From an uncultured Pelagibacteraceae bacterium (GTDB taxonomy: Bacteria; Pseudomonadota; Alphaproteobacteria; Pelagibacterales; Pelagibacteraceae): a stretch of DNA of 64,000 bases. The stretch lies in the NCBI GenBank assembly GCA_902582845.1, contig CACHTQ010000002.1, forward strand, positions 62,001 through 126,000, given 5' to 3'. Both the position numbers and the translations under genes were made by a program. This document shows, piece by piece, positions 49,952 through 59,889 of this stretch. The notes beneath the pieces are model-generated. The model was not told the DNA's origin, made no database searches, and saw only the letters and a list, made by a program, of their open reading frames with translations. The first letter of the stretch is position 1; every line of letters begins with the position of its first letter.

Positions 49952-51853
49952 TTAATGAACAATCTTAGGTTTAAGTCCCATAGCACCTAAAGCAGAACTC
50001 TTGTCATCATCAACTTTTAAGTCTTGTTTGTCAGCAGGATATATATTTTTAGTAATAATATTTTCTATTTCTTCGCCTGTTAAAGTCTCATAAGTTATAA
50101 GAGCTTTTGCAATTTTATGTAAATCATCAATTTTTTCAGTTAGGATTTCTTTAGCTTTATTATACCCCTCATCGACTAATTTTCTAATTTCTTTGTCTAT
50201 TTTTTGAGCAACTTCTTCAGATACTGATTGTGTTTGAGTTACAGATCTTCCTAAAAAAACTTCCTCTTGATTTTCACCATACTCAACTGGGCCCATTTCT
50301 TCACTCATTCCATATTTTGTTACCATAGCCCTTGCAAGTTGAGTTGCTTGATTTATATCTGAGCCACTTCCCCCACCTGCTCCTGTTGAAATGTTATCTT
50401 TTCCAAAAATTACTTCCTCTGCAACTCTGCCACCAAAACAGACTGCTAATCTTGCTTTTAAATATTTAATTGAATGACCATGTTTATCTCTTTCAGGTAA
50501 ATTCATAACCATACCTAAAGCTCTACCTCTTGGTATAATTGTTGCTTTATGAATTGGATCATAGCTAGGCATATTAAAAGAGACTAAAGCATGTCCACCT
50601 TCATGGTACGCTGTTAATTTCTTTTCATCTTCAGTCATAACCATTGAGCGTCTCTCAGCTCCCATCATCACTTTATCCTTCGCCTCTTCAAATTCATTTA
50701 GAGTGACAATTCTTTTATTTTTTCTAGCAGCTAATAATGCAGACTCATTTACTAAATTAGCTAAATCAGCGCCTGAGAATCCTGGAGTTCCTCTTGCTAT
50801 GGTTCTCAAATTTACATCAGGAGCCATTTTAATTTTTTTAACATGAACTTTTAAAATTTTTTCTCTTCCAATTATATCTGGATTAGAAACTACAACTTGT
50901 CTATCAAATCTACCTGGTCTTAATAATGCGGGATCAAGAACATCTGGTCTATTTGTTGCTGCGATTATAATAACCCCTTCGTTTGTATCAAAACCGTCCA
51001 TCTCAACAAGAAGCTGATTAAGAGTTTGTTCCCTTTCGTCATTTCCACCTCCTAAACCTGCGCCCCGGCTTCTTCCTACAGCATCAATTTCATCAATAAA
51101 TATTATACAAGGCGAATTTTTTTTTCCTTGTTCAAACATGTCTCTCACTCTTGATGCTCCCACACCAACAAACATCTCTACAAAATCTGATCCTGAGATA
51201 GTGAAGAAAGGAACACCTGCTTCACCAGCGATAGCTCTAGCTAATAAAGTTTTTCCTGTTCCTGGAGGACCTACAAGAAGTGCGCCTCTAGGTATTTTTC
51301 CACCTAGTCTACTAAATTTTTTTGGATCTTTTAAGAACTCAACAATCTCTTCGACTTCCTCTTTAGCTTCTTCTACACCTGCAACATCGTTAAAGGTCAC
51401 TTTACCTTTCATTTCATTCATCATTTTTGCTTTAGATCTTCCAAAGCCCATTGCTCCACCTTTTCCACCTTGCATTTGTCTCATAAAAAAAATCCAAACT
51501 GCTATTAATAACAACATCGGAAACCATGAAAGTAGAACTCCAAACAAAGAAGGCATCTTTTCTTCTATAGGTGCTGCAGAAATACTTACACCCTTTTCTG
51601 AAAGTTTTTCTATTAAATTAGGATCATTTGGTGAATATGTTTTAAAACTTTTTCCGTTTGCATATACACCATTTATATTATTTCCTTGAATCTCAACTTT
51701 TAATACCTCGCCTTGTTCCACAGACTCCAAAAATTCTGAGAAAATTACCTCATTGGAACTTCTAATGTTTGACTGAGGATTCTTGAACATATTATATAGA
51801 CCAATCGTTAAAAAAACGATTATTGCCCACATTGCTAAGTTTTTGAAATTCAT
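49952..51853 (-). CDS. ftsH: ATP-dependent zinc metalloprotease FtsH
   Basis: The 633-residue membrane protease has two membrane helices (about 6-20 and 105-124) around a periplasmic domain. The AAA module has Walker A GPPGTGKT (195-202), Walker [12 protein letters not shown] and the second region of homology [21 protein letters not shown]. The zinc site HEGGH lies in [12 protein letters not shown]. It degrades membrane proteins and, in proteobacteria, sigma-32; rpoH is about 5 kb away. It follows tilS by 42 bases. Confidence 0.97.
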   Translation of the reverse strand: MNFKNLAMWAIIVFLTIGLYNMFKNPQSNIRSSNEVIFSEFLESVEQGEVLKVEIQGNNINGVYANGKSFKTYSPNDPNLIEKLSEKGVSISAAPIEEKMPSLFGVLLSWFPMLLLIAVWIFFMRQMQGGKGGAMGFGRSKAKMMNEMKGKVTFNDVAGVEEAKEEVEEIVEFLKDPKKFSRLGGKIPRGALLVGPPGTGKTLLARAIAGEAGVPFFTISGSDFVEMFVGVGASRVRDMFEQGKKNSPCIIFIDEIDAVGRSRGAGLGGGNDEREQTLNQLLVEMDGFDTNEGVIIIAATNRPDVLDPALLRPGRFDRQVVVSNPDIIGREKILKVHVKKIKMAPDVNLRTIARGTPGFSGADLANLVNESALLAARKNKRIVTLNEFEEAKDKVMMGAERRSMVMTEDEKKLTAYHEGGHALVSFNMPSYDPIHKATIIPRGRALGMVMNLPERDKHGHSIKYLKARLAVCFGGRVAEEVIFGKDNISTGAGGGSGSDINQATQLARAMVTKYGMSEEMGPVEYGENQEEVFLGRSVTQTQSVSEEVAQKIDKEIRKLVDEGYNKAKEILTEKIDDLHKIAKALITYETLTGEEIENIITKNIYPADKQDLKVDDDKSSALGAMGLKPKIVH

Positions 51854-51895
51854 GACTATAAGATAAGAATTATTATTAATTAAACAAGTCTATTT

Positions 51896-52924
51896 TTACT
51901 GTTCTTTTGTCAAAATCACAGTGTGATTTACCATCTTAATGACGCATCCACCCAATGTTTCTTTTCTAAGTTTCCTTTCTTTAATTTTATTCAAAATATT
52001 CTCAATTTTCTTGCCCCTCACAAAATTTGCCTTTTTTCCCACCAAATGAATTGAATCTGATAAAGACCTAAAAATGACCTCATGTGAATTATTAAAAAAA
52101 TTTTCTTTTAAAATCAGTTCAACTTTTCTTTTATTAAAAATTGAATTCTCCCTCTTATTCTTTTCAACATAAAACTTTATTGATTGATCCGACCCTTTTA
52201 AATTTTCTATAGTTAATTGAAATTTTTTCTTATCAAGGCCAAAATCATTAAATCCCTTTATTAAATTTCTTATTTTAATTCTATTGAATTTAACATCATA
52301 ATTAGAGGGATCATCTACATGAAAATTGAATATAAATTTTGATATAAATAGTAAATCTTTTTTTTCAAATTTTATTAAAGGTCTAATTAAATTTATATCT
52401 TTTATTTGAGTATTCATACCTAGCGATACAAGTCCTTTTAGGCCACTTCCCCTAGCCATTCTAAGAAAAAAGTTTTCAATTAAATCATCTATATGATGAC
52501 CTAAAACTAAGTTGCTGATTTTAAGTTTTTTACATTTGGAAAATAAAAACTCATATCTTTTATTTCTTGCTAAAGATTGAATATTATTCACAGGTTTTTT
52601 ACCTTTCCAGGTGAGAACATGTGCGCTGATTTTAAAAGATTTAAGAATTCTTTTTACTTTATAAGCTTCATTAGTAGATTCTTTTCTAAGCTTATGATCT
52701 ACAATAAAATACCATGGATTTAAGTTTTTTTTTAAAGCGTATACTTTTGTTAAAAAAGCTAAAGCCAAACTGTCTGACCCCCCAGATACAGCAACGACGA
52801 AATTAGTATCTATTTTGAATGACTTTTCAAATTTTTTAAAAATTTGATTTAATCTTTGGTTTGAAAGTTTTGATCTGTAAATTTTAGGAATTTTTTTTCT
52901 TACACTCAAATTTTTGAGACTCAT
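51896..52924 (-). CDS. tilS: tRNA(Ile)-lysidine synthase
   Basis: The N-type ATP pyrophosphatase motif VAVSGGSDSLALAF and LVLGHHIDDLIENFFLRMARGSGLKGL identify TilS, which makes lysidine at C34 of tRNA-Ile(CAU) so that it reads AUA. I use the ATG at 52924, giving about 342 residues. An earlier ATG at 52978 would overlap the cpoB coding end by 95 bases, and even 52924 overlaps it by 41. No clear Shine-Dalgarno sequence decides between them. The order tilS-ftsH is a classical one. Confidence 0.9.
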   Translation of the reverse strand: MSLKNLSVRKKIPKIYRSKLSNQRLNQIFKKFEKSFKIDTNFVVAVSGGSDSLALAFLTKVYALKKNLNPWYFIVDHKLRKESTNEAYKVKRILKSFKISAHVLTWKGKKPVNNIQSLARNKRYEFLFSKCKKLKISNLVLGHHIDDLIENFFLRMARGSGLKGLVSLGMNTQIKDINLIRPLIKFEKKDLLFISKFIFNFHVDDPSNYDVKFNRIKIRNLIKGFNDFGLDKKKFQLTIENLKGSDQSIKFYVEKNKRENSIFNKRKVELILKENFFNNSHEVIFRSLSDSIHLVGKKANFVRGKKIENILNKIKERKLRKETLGGCVIKMVNHTVILTKEQ

Positions 52925-53873
52925 ACTTTGCTTTTTGAATAACAGACTGATTTGCGTCTGGATATTGTTTTTCAACACCTCCGATCATTTTACAGCCTTG
53001 ATCTTTTTCTCCAATCTGTATCATTGATACACCCAACTTTAATAAATTAATAGGAGCTTTTTCCCCTTTTGGATATTTTTGATATCCTTCTAAATAAGCT
53101 GAAGCAGCGTCAGTGTATAACTGTCTTATTCTAAATGTTTCTGCGTACCAATATTGTGCGTTACCCGCTAATTTATGATCAGGATTTGAAATTACAAATT
53201 CTCTAAATGCTCTTTCAGCAGTAGGGTAATCTCCAACTTTTAAAAAACTTGTTGCAAACTCATACTGCTCAGACGCTGAAACATCTGGTAAAATTTTTTC
53301 TTCTGCCTGAAATGTTTCAGTAACAATTGTTGCTGTTGTTTCAACTGATTGTATTTTTTGTGACGTATCGCTTGTGGAATTGTCTTTATAAGATATTGAT
53401 CCTAGGTCTTGTGGTTGAGATGAGCCTGGTAAAATCTCTGCATCTTGTTCTGAACTTTTTTTTGAAGTCAAATTTATAGTTTCACCATTTGATAAAGCAG
53501 TTTCTAAATCTTGAAATCTTAATTGATTATCTGATTGAACTTTTGAAAGTCTATTTGATAACTTATCCAGTTTAAAATTTATTTCTTCAAATTTATTAGT
53601 AAGTTCTTGAAATTGATTTTCAATTTCAGATAACTTCAATAAATGTCTTGTAAGAACATCCTCCGAATTACTATCAATACTTGATGAAGTTGAGTTTGTA
53701 TTATTGAATTCATTTGAATTTGAGTAAACAGCTTTTTCTAGAGTCTTTAAATCTTTTTTGATTAGTTCAAGAGCATCATAAATATTATGGTTATCAGCGA
53801 AACTTGGATAACAAATTAAAAAATTGAATAACAAAAATAATTTATATTTAAATAATACTTTAAAGTATTTCAT
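52884..53873 (-). CDS. cpoB: Tol-Pal system protein CpoB/YbgF-like
   Basis: The 329-residue protein has a signal peptide (LFLLFNFLICYPSFA), a coiled-coil in residues about 60-125 (LSEIENQFQELTNKFEEIN and similar heptads), a low-complexity Ser/Thr/Gln linker, and C-terminal TPR-like repeats from about residue 205 (YEFATSFLKVGDYPTAERAFREF; GNAQYWYAETFRIR). CpoB links outer-membrane constriction by Tol-Pal to peptidoglycan synthesis. An intrinsic terminator separates it from pal upstream, which is unusual for this operon. Its end overlaps tilS. Confidence 0.88.
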   Translation of the reverse strand: MKYFKVLFKYKLFLLFNFLICYPSFADNHNIYDALELIKKDLKTLEKAVYSNSNEFNNTNSTSSSIDSNSEDVLTRHLLKLSEIENQFQELTNKFEEINFKLDKLSNRLSKVQSDNQLRFQDLETALSNGETINLTSKKSSEQDAEILPGSSQPQDLGSISYKDNSTSDTSQKIQSVETTATIVTETFQAEEKILPDVSASEQYEFATSFLKVGDYPTAERAFREFVISNPDHKLAGNAQYWYAETFRIRQLYTDAASAYLEGYQKYPKGEKAPINLLKLGVSMIQIGEKDQGCKMIGGVEKQYPDANQSVIQKAKYESQKFECKKKNS

Positions 53874-53901
53874 GTGATTAGGTTATGTCTAAAATAGTGG
53901 C

Positions 53902-53942
53902 AAAAAAAAGACCTCTTAAATCATTATAATTTAAGAGGTCTT
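53902..53942 (-). terminator. Rho-independent terminator after pal
   Basis: A perfect 14-bp stem (53908-53921 with 53929-53942, core GACCTCTT/AAGAGGTC) closes a 7-base loop. On the reverse strand it runs into TTTTTTTT at 53909-53902. It should end or sharply reduce the tol-pal transcript before cpoB. Confidence 0.88.
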
Positions 53943-53959
53943 AAATATTAATTGAATAT

Positions 53960-54439
53960 TTAATTTGCTTTTACTGTTACAGATCTTCTATTTTTTGACC
54001 AAGCTAATGGATTAGACCCTGAGTCCACTGGTCTCTCTTTACCATAACTTAAAACTGAAATTCTGTCTGAAGATATTCCGTAAGTCATTAAATAATCTTT
54101 GGCTGCATTAGCTCTTCTTTCACCTAAAGCCAAGTTGTATTCTCTTGTTCCTCTTTCGTCAGCGTGTCCTTCTAAAACAATTGTAATTTTAGAATTTTTT
54201 CTTAACCATGCAGCTTGTTTTCTAAGAGTTTCTCTAGAAGCTGTAGTTAATACTGACTCGTTAGTTGCAAAAAATACTCTATCAGGAACACCTGAAGCTA
54301 AGTATTCAACTGTATCTGTTCCAGTATAAACATCACCTTGCATTTGCCCTGTAGTTTTTTTTGATGTAGCACATGCAGAAAGTGCTAAACACGCAACTAC
54401 TATTAAAAATCCATTTTTTAGAATTTTGCTTAATTTCAT
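53960..54439 (-). CDS. pal: Peptidoglycan-associated lipoprotein Pal
   Basis: The 159-residue protein has a lipoprotein signal ending in LSAC, with lipidated C23. The OmpA-like domain contains ITIVLEGHADERGTREYNLALGERRANAAKDYL and SYGKERPV, the diaminopimelate-binding signature. It anchors the outer membrane to peptidoglycan and works with TolB. It lies 86 bases after tolB and is followed directly by a strong terminator. Confidence 0.97.
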   Translation of the reverse strand: MKLSKILKNGFLIVVACLALSACATSKKTTGQMQGDVYTGTDTVEYLASGVPDRVFFATNESVLTTASRETLRKQAAWLRKNSKITIVLEGHADERGTREYNLALGERRANAAKDYLMTYGISSDRISVLSYGKERPVDSGSNPLAWSKNRRSVTVKAN

Positions 54440-54525
54440 TATTACTCCTTGATCAATGTTTCTTTAATCTTAGTTTTTCACAACTAATTAGATCTTTCAA
54501 GGCTAAAAATCAAGCGAATTAATTA

Positions 54526-55866
54526 TTAATTACTTAATAAAGATGACCATGATGGGTCTGATCCATCAGTTGGAGTAGGAACCTGTCTCTCATTATAGCC
54601 TGTTAAATCTATAGACCATAATTTTGCAGAAAAACCCTTTCCTTTAGAGTCCGTTTTAGTCTCCCTATAAAAAATCAATACTCTACCATTAGGAGACCAC
54701 GATGGAGCCTCTTGATAAAAATTTTCAGTTAATAATCTTTCCCCACTTCCGTCAGTTCTCATTACACCAATATAAAATTTTCCTTTATGCAATTTAGTAA
54801 ATGCTATTAGATCTCCTCTAGGAGACCAAACTGGAGTACCGTAAATTCCTTTGCCAAAAGATATTCTTTTAACATTACTCCCATCACTCTTCATCACATA
54901 TATTTGTTGATAACCACTTCTGTCAGAGTTAAAAGAAATAAATTTTCCATCTGGGGAATAAGAGGGTGATGTATCTATAGATGGATGATTTGTAATTTTT
55001 TCCACTATTCTATTCTCTAGATCCATTGTGTAAATTTCAGAATTACCATCTTTAGCAAAACTCATAATTATTTTTTTTCCATTTGGAGAAAATCTTGGTG
55101 CAAAAGTCATGCCAGGAAAATCTCCCACAACTTCTTGAGTGCCTGTTTCAATATCTAACAAATAGACTCTCGGTAAATTTCTAAAATATGAGAGATAAGT
55201 TACCATTTGACTTGTTGGATTAAATCTTGGAGTTAAAACAAGTTCGTTTCCTAATGTCAGAAATTTATTGTTAGCACCATCTTGATCCATTATAGCTAAT
55301 TTTTTTACTCTTTGAGTTTTAGGTCCCTCCTCTGCAACATAAATTATTCTAGTATCAAAATAACCTCTTTCACCAGTCAATCTTTCATAGACTTTATCTG
55401 TAATGATATGGCCAACGCGTCTCCAATTATTTGGAACAGTTGTAAAAGCAAGTGCCATCATTTCTTTTCCTGCAAGCACATCCCACAATCTAAACTCTAC
55501 TCTTAGTTTTTCTTCTACATAACTAACTTTTCCAGTGATCAAAGCCTGAGCCTTAATTAAGTTCCAATCTTCAAATCTAGGCTTTAAGTTAGCAATGTCT
55601 GGTTCTTGCAAAAACGCATCTTTATTTAATGGATTAAATAAACCTGAAACTTTTAAATTATTTTCTACAATTGAAGATATTTCTGAACCGATATTTTTTT
55701 TTTTTAGAATTTTCTCAAAATTTTTTCTTGATTCTTCATCAATAGATAAAGGAGAGACTGCAACAGGTAATGGGTTTAGATTACCCCTAGTTATATCTAC
55801 CTCTATTAAACCAAACGATTTAACTGGTATTAAGATTATTATTAAAGTTATTATAAAATTTTTCAT
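54526..55866 (-). CDS. tolB: Tol-Pal system periplasmic protein TolB
   Basis: The 446-residue protein has a signal peptide, an N-terminal domain that can bind TolA ([18 protein letters not shown]), and a six-bladed beta-propeller with repeated [35 protein letters not shown] and [10 protein letters not shown] blades. It shuttles between Pal and outer-membrane porins. It is 16 bases after the tolA-like gene in the operon. Confidence 0.96.
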   Translation of the reverse strand: MKNFIITLIIILIPVKSFGLIEVDITRGNLNPLPVAVSPLSIDEESRKNFEKILKKKNIGSEISSIVENNLKVSGLFNPLNKDAFLQEPDIANLKPRFEDWNLIKAQALITGKVSYVEEKLRVEFRLWDVLAGKEMMALAFTTVPNNWRRVGHIITDKVYERLTGERGYFDTRIIYVAEEGPKTQRVKKLAIMDQDGANNKFLTLGNELVLTPRFNPTSQMVTYLSYFRNLPRVYLLDIETGTQEVVGDFPGMTFAPRFSPNGKKIIMSFAKDGNSEIYTMDLENRIVEKITNHPSIDTSPSYSPDGKFISFNSDRSGYQQIYVMKSDGSNVKRISFGKGIYGTPVWSPRGDLIAFTKLHKGKFYIGVMRTDGSGERLLTENFYQEAPSWSPNGRVLIFYRETKTDSKGKGFSAKLWSIDLTGYNERQVPTPTDGSDPSWSSLLSN

Positions 55867-55882
55867 TTTTTTAAAAGTTATA

Positions 55883-56692
55883 TTAACCTTCTAACATTTC
55901 TCTTGCATCAAAATTTAACTGTAATTCCTTCCATCTTTCATAACCAGTACTAGGAACTCTTAAAGGCTGACACAATTTAATAGCTCTTAAAGCACTTTCT
56001 GCCAATACTTTGTAAAAGCCTTGTCCTGGTTTATTCATTCTTGCATGATCTAAAATTTCTGACTTAATTACTGATCCATCAGGTTTTAATTCAAGTTTTA
56101 TTCTAACAAGTAAATTTTCATTATATGGTAATCCAAGTGGGATACTCCAACAACCAAAAATTTGTGCTTTAAGTGCATCCTCCTCACTTAAGGATAACCC
56201 TGTATTCTCAAAATTTTTATTTTGATCTTGGCTTAAATCTGGATTTTTCTTTAAGGTTTCCGCTTTACTCTCTTTAGATTTATCAATTAAGGCTGCAATA
56301 TTATTTGGATCAAATAATTCTTCTTTTTCAAATTCAGATACTTGTTTTACCTCATTGTCAATTTTTTCAGGGTTTTGTTTGTCCTCTTTTATTTTTTCAA
56401 CTTTCTTTACTTTATCCTCTGGCATCGGAACAGCATCAGGCTTAATTTTCTTAACTTTTTTAGGTGGAGCTTGCTCTGATACTAGTTTTTTTTCTTTTTC
56501 TTTTATTTTCTCAATTATTTTTTTTGCCTTGGGTGCAAATGGGATATTTGTTTTTTCAGTTATTTGAATTAATTCAACAGAAACAATCGGTGGAAGATCA
56601 ATTGGTTTTTTTGCTAAAAAAGGAAGGCTCATTGCTGTTAAAAGAATAACAAATAGGTGTAAAACAGAAGAAATTGCAATACTCCTATTCAC
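55883..56692 (-). CDS. tolA: TolA-like energy transducer (TonB/TolA C-terminal domain)
   Basis: The 269-residue protein has an N-terminal membrane anchor ([21 protein letters not shown]), a long lysine/proline/glutamate-rich spacer (about 60-165) and a C-terminal domain with [31 protein letters not shown] and [13 protein letters not shown] typical of TolA in alphaproteobacteria. It spans the periplasm and couples the TolQR proton motor to TolB and Pal. It is shorter than E. coli TolA because the helical spacer is reduced. It is 7 bases after tolR. Confidence 0.9.
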   Translation of the reverse strand: MNRSIAISSVLHLFVILLTAMSLPFLAKKPIDLPPIVSVELIQITEKTNIPFAPKAKKIIEKIKEKEKKLVSEQAPPKKVKKIKPDAVPMPEDKVKKVEKIKEDKQNPEKIDNEVKQVSEFEKEELFDPNNIAALIDKSKESKAETLKKNPDLSQDQNKNFENTGLSLSEEDALKAQIFGCWSIPLGLPYNENLLVRIKLELKPDGSVIKSEILDHARMNKPGQGFYKVLAESALRAIKLCQPLRVPSTGYERWKELQLNFDAREMLEG

Positions 56693-56699
56693 AAAAAAA

Positions 56700-57116
56700 T
56701 TACCTCTCTTTATACGGTTCTGAAATTAAAGCTACTTTCGTAAATCCTGAACCTGAAAGCAAACCCATAATTTCAAGAACTCTACCGTAATTTATAGTTT
56801 TATCCCCTCTCACATATATTCTTGTATCAGTTCGATTTTTTGAGACCGCTAAAACTTTTGCAATAATTTTTTCATACTCAACTTTTGACTCTTGTATAAA
56901 AATTTCACCTTTTGAATTTATGGTTAATGTTAAAGGTTCTTGCTCCTCTGGAAGTGAGTCAGCTGAACTTTCCGGTAAGTCTACTTGAACTCCTACAGTT
57001 AACAAAGGTGCTGTCACCATAAAGATAATTAATAAGACTAACATCACATCTACAAATGGTGTCACATTTATTTCACTCATTGGTTCCTTAGATGAACGAT
57101 TAAACTTGAATGCCAT
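56700..57116 (-). CDS. tolR: Tol-Pal system proton-channel protein TolR
   Basis: The 138-residue ExbD/TolR protein has one membrane helix, FVDVMLVLLIIFMVTAPLL, with the proton-carrying aspartate at D23, the same number as in E. coli TolR. A periplasmic domain ending GLLSGSGFTKVALISEP follows. It overlaps nothing but starts one base after the tolQ stop. Confidence 0.96.
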   Translation of the reverse strand: MAFKFNRSSKEPMSEINVTPFVDVMLVLLIIFMVTAPLLTVGVQVDLPESSADSLPEEQEPLTLTINSKGEIFIQESKVEYEKIIAKVLAVSKNRTDTRIYVRGDKTINYGRVLEIMGLLSGSGFTKVALISEPYKER

Positions 57117-57117
57117 T

Positions 57118-57792
57118 CTAAATAATTGTTAAAAATCTTTTAGAAAAGTTTTCTAACTTTTGTGAATATTTCAAAGAGTCATTGTTAAACTTGTTGTAAG
57201 CAATTACTGCAGGAATAGCTGCCAACAAACCTAATGCTGTAGCGAAAAGAGCTTCTGCAATTCCGGGAGCTACAATCGCTAAACTAGTGTTTCTTGAAAT
57301 TGCAATAGATTGAAAAGAATTCATTATACCCCAAACAGTTCCGAATAATCCTATAAAAGGTGCCGTTGATCCAACAGTTGCTAAAAAAGTAAATCCTTTT
57401 GTAATTTTAGACATTTGTTTCTCTATCCCAGTCTCTAACATTGAAGTCATTCTAGCATTCAAATCTGTCTTAGATCTTCTTTTAAGAAGATTTTGCATAG
57501 CATCTTTAAAAATAAGGGCCATTGGATCATTAATATTACCTGGAAGATTATTATAAAAAGACTCCGCAGATTTCGAGTTCCAAAACTTAGTTTCAAATTC
57601 TTCTGAACTTTGATTTATTTTTTTAAATAATTTAAATTTTTCAATGATTACCGCCCATGAATAAACTGAACATGCAATAAGAATAATAATGACTGATTTA
57701 ACAATTATATCAGCTCTTATAAATAAGTTCATAAGTGAAAAGTCAGCACTTGATGCAAGTCCCACTGCTTGTGATGAAATATCAGCTTCCAT
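57118..57792 (-). CDS. tolQ: Tol-Pal system proton-channel protein TolQ
   Basis: The 224-residue MotA/TolQ/ExbB family protein has three membrane segments and the conserved FLATVGSTAPFIGLFGTVWGIMNSF and GIAEALFATALGLLAAIPAVIAYNKF helices that line the proton path. It is the first gene of tolQRAB-pal. The usual upstream neighbour ybgC (thioesterase) is missing; a RuvC-like gene lies 52 bases upstream instead. Confidence 0.96.
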   Translation of the reverse strand: MEADISSQAVGLASSADFSLMNLFIRADIIVKSVIIILIACSVYSWAVIIEKFKLFKKINQSSEEFETKFWNSKSAESFYNNLPGNINDPMALIFKDAMQNLLKRRSKTDLNARMTSMLETGIEKQMSKITKGFTFLATVGSTAPFIGLFGTVWGIMNSFQSIAISRNTSLAIVAPGIAEALFATALGLLAAIPAVIAYNKFNNDSLKYSQKLENFSKRFLTII

Positions 57793-57844
57793 AAGGTCTT
57801 CTCACACTTAAATGTGTCATGAATTTGACTTTAAAAATCTAGGA

Positions 57845-58339
57845 TTAATCATCTTTTTGGTGAGTTTCATGGTAAAAACTCGCAATTAAAATAGCATCAG
57901 CTTTGTTAGAGTCTTTTTTCTTTGAAAGTTGTGTTGAAAAATAAGGAAATATTTCGATTGCTCTTGTTCTGCTAGCATCTTTTTCAGAATTAATTAAATT
58001 AAAATATTTTTTCCATTTAGCTGGTCTAACAAAAAACATTGGTAATTGCATTGCAGAACATATTCCTTTTAATATCCCAAAAGATTGACCAAAATTAAAC
58101 ATACTTGTTACGCCTTGCCCCGGCATAGCAGAAACTTGTTCTATCACCACTCTCACTTCATTATCTTTTTTTTTATTAATTCTTTTTGAAAATTCGTTAT
58201 AAATTTGAGCACCATTAACTTGTTTTTTATTTTTTTTACCATCAGTCATGACTGGCATTTCAATTACTTCAAGAATTTTCCCATCTTCAAAAAAACAAAT
58301 CGAGCCTGAAGTACCTGGATCTATACCAATTATAAGCAT
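57845..58339 (-). CDS. RuvC-like Holliday-junction nuclease, atypical (phage-like subgroup)
   Basis: The 164-residue protein has the RNase H-fold start LIIGIDPGTSGSICFFEDG (D7), VVIEQVSAMPGQGVTSMFNFGQSFGIL (E67) and KADAILIAS (D148), so three RuvC-type acidic residues are clear. The MPGQGV...FNFG block and KDASRTRAIEIFP belong to a subgroup I know from phages and some alphaproteobacteria, rather than to housekeeping RuvC. It sits exactly where ruvC-ruvA-ruvB normally stand between yebC and tolQ, and ruvA/ruvB are absent there. Resolvase activity is likely but inferred. Confidence 0.75.
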   Translation of the reverse strand: MLIIGIDPGTSGSICFFEDGKILEVIEMPVMTDGKKNKKQVNGAQIYNEFSKRINKKKDNEVRVVIEQVSAMPGQGVTSMFNFGQSFGILKGICSAMQLPMFFVRPAKWKKYFNLINSEKDASRTRAIEIFPYFSTQLSKKKDSNKADAILIASFYHETHQKDD

Positions 58340-58348
58340 ATTTTAAAT

Positions 58349-59071
58349 CTAGTTTGAAAATTTAACATTTGAATAAATATTTTGTACATCATCATCCTCT
58401 TCTAATGTCTCAAAAAAATTAATTAATTCATCTTTTCTCTCGTTTGAAATTTCAACAGCATTTAAGGGCACCCACTCTATTCCCGTTGAAATAAAATTAC
58501 TTATTTTCTTCTCTAACTCTTTTTTAACATTATAGATATCATTTATTGAACATTGAATTTCATGAAATTCTTTATCTGATTTACACTCATTTGCACCTGC
58601 ATCAATAGCGAGTTCTAATATGTCTTCATCTGAAATTTCATTTTTATCGATTTTAATTACACCTAATTGACTGAAATTGTGTGATGCTGAGCCTTTAGTT
58701 CCGAGGCTTCCCCCTGATTTTTGAAAAATTGTTCTTATATTGGAAGCGGTTCTGTTTTTGTTATCAGTTAAAGTTTCAATTATGACAGCAACTTTTTCAG
58801 GTCCAAAGCCTTCGTATCTCAAATTTTCAAAATTTGACTGATTACTCATTGAGGACTTATCGATAGCTCTAGTTATGTTATCTTTTGGCATATTTGCTGA
58901 CCTTGCCGCTTGAACAGCAGAACGTAATCTTGGGTTCATAGCTGGATCTTTATCTCCTAACTTAGCCGCAACTGTAATCTCTTTAGATAGTTTGGAAAAA
59001 ATTTTTGATCTTTCTTTATCAGCTTTACCTTTTTTATGTTTTATACCTGCCCAATGAGAATGTCCTGCCAT
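58349..59071 (-). CDS. yebC: YebC/PmpR family DNA-binding regulator or translation factor
   Basis: The 240-residue protein starts MAGHSHWAGIKHKKGKADKERSKIFSK, the YebC signature (usually HSKWANIKH). It continues with NPRLRSAVQAARSANMPKDNI and GFGPEKVAVIIETLTDN. Family members were described as transcription regulators, and more recent work implicates them in translation of difficult sequences. It is 7 bases downstream of ymdB and 9 bases upstream of the RuvC-like gene. Confidence 0.95.
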   Translation of the reverse strand: MAGHSHWAGIKHKKGKADKERSKIFSKLSKEITVAAKLGDKDPAMNPRLRSAVQAARSANMPKDNITRAIDKSSMSNQSNFENLRYEGFGPEKVAVIIETLTDNKNRTASNIRTIFQKSGGSLGTKGSASHNFSQLGVIKIDKNEISDEDILELAIDAGANECKSDKEFHEIQCSINDIYNVKKELEKKISNFISTGIEWVPLNAVEISNERKDELINFFETLEEDDDVQNIYSNVKFSN

Positions 59072-59078
59072 AAAAAAA

Positions 59079-59882
59079 TTAAGTATTTTTTAAAAGACCT
59101 CCAAATATGTAACTTTCTACACTATCTGCTAAGCCTGTTTCTAAATTACAATTTACTATAACTCCACTTAAAGAGGCTTCTCCATCAGCTGGAAAATGTT
59201 TAATAGAATCTTTTTTCATAAATCTATTAAGAGAATTATCTTTATTCATTCCTATAACTGAATCGTAATCTCCGCACATACCTGCATCTGTCTGATAAGC
59301 AGTGCCATTTTTTAAAACTCTTGCATCATTAGTGGGTATGTGAGTGTGGGTTCCAATAACGAGTGTTGCTTTACCATCAAAATAATGACCAATTGCATTT
59401 TTTTCGCTTGTTATTTCTCCATGGAAATCAACGATTAGAAAATCATAATCTTTTTTCAAATCATATTTTTCTAAAAATTCTTTTGATATTTTAAAAACAT
59501 CATCGCACTTTTTCATAAAAACATTTCCCATCAAATTTAAAACTCCTACCTTGTAATTTTTTTTTGTTTTATAAATCTCAAATCCATTACCAGGAGCAGG
59601 TTCAAATAAATTTTTTGGTCTTAATAGTCTGTTTTCATTATCAATAAAATTCATTATGTCTTTTTGATCCCAAACATGGTTTCCAGTTGTAATAACATCA
59701 ACTCCATTTTCAAAGAAATCTTTACAAATTTCTTTGGTCAAACCAACACCAGTATCATCAGCGTTCTCACCATTTATAATTACAAAATCGATATTATTTT
59801 TTTTAATCTGACTTGATAAATCATTAGTTATCTTTCTACATCCAGATGATCCAACAACATCGCCTAAAAATAAAATTTTCAT
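59079..59882 (-). CDS. YmdB-family metallophosphoesterase
   Basis: The 267-residue protein begins MKILFLGDVVGSSGCRK and contains NGENADDTGVGL, TTGNHVWDQKDI, DFHGEITSEK and GTHTHIPTNDARVL, the dimetal-site motifs of the YmdB calcineurin-like group. The Bacillus protein hydrolyses 2',3'-cyclic nucleotides. The physiological target here is unknown. It lies between fau and yebC with gaps of 7 bases on both sides, as in other alphaproteobacteria. Confidence 0.92.
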   Translation of the reverse strand: MKILFLGDVVGSSGCRKITNDLSSQIKKNNIDFVIINGENADDTGVGLTKEICKDFFENGVDVITTGNHVWDQKDIMNFIDNENRLLRPKNLFEPAPGNGFEIYKTKKNYKVGVLNLMGNVFMKKCDDVFKISKEFLEKYDLKKDYDFLIVDFHGEITSEKNAIGHYFDGKATLVIGTHTHIPTNDARVLKNGTAYQTDAGMCGDYDSVIGMNKDNSLNRFMKKDSIKHFPADGEASLSGVIVNCNLETGLADSVESYIFGGLLKNT

Positions 59883-59889
59883 AAAACTA

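Noticed and set aside
51138-51689. 183-codon ORF antisense to ftsH
   Set aside because: It is the complement of highly conserved FtsH codons. Its serine/proline-rich product is a typical shadow.
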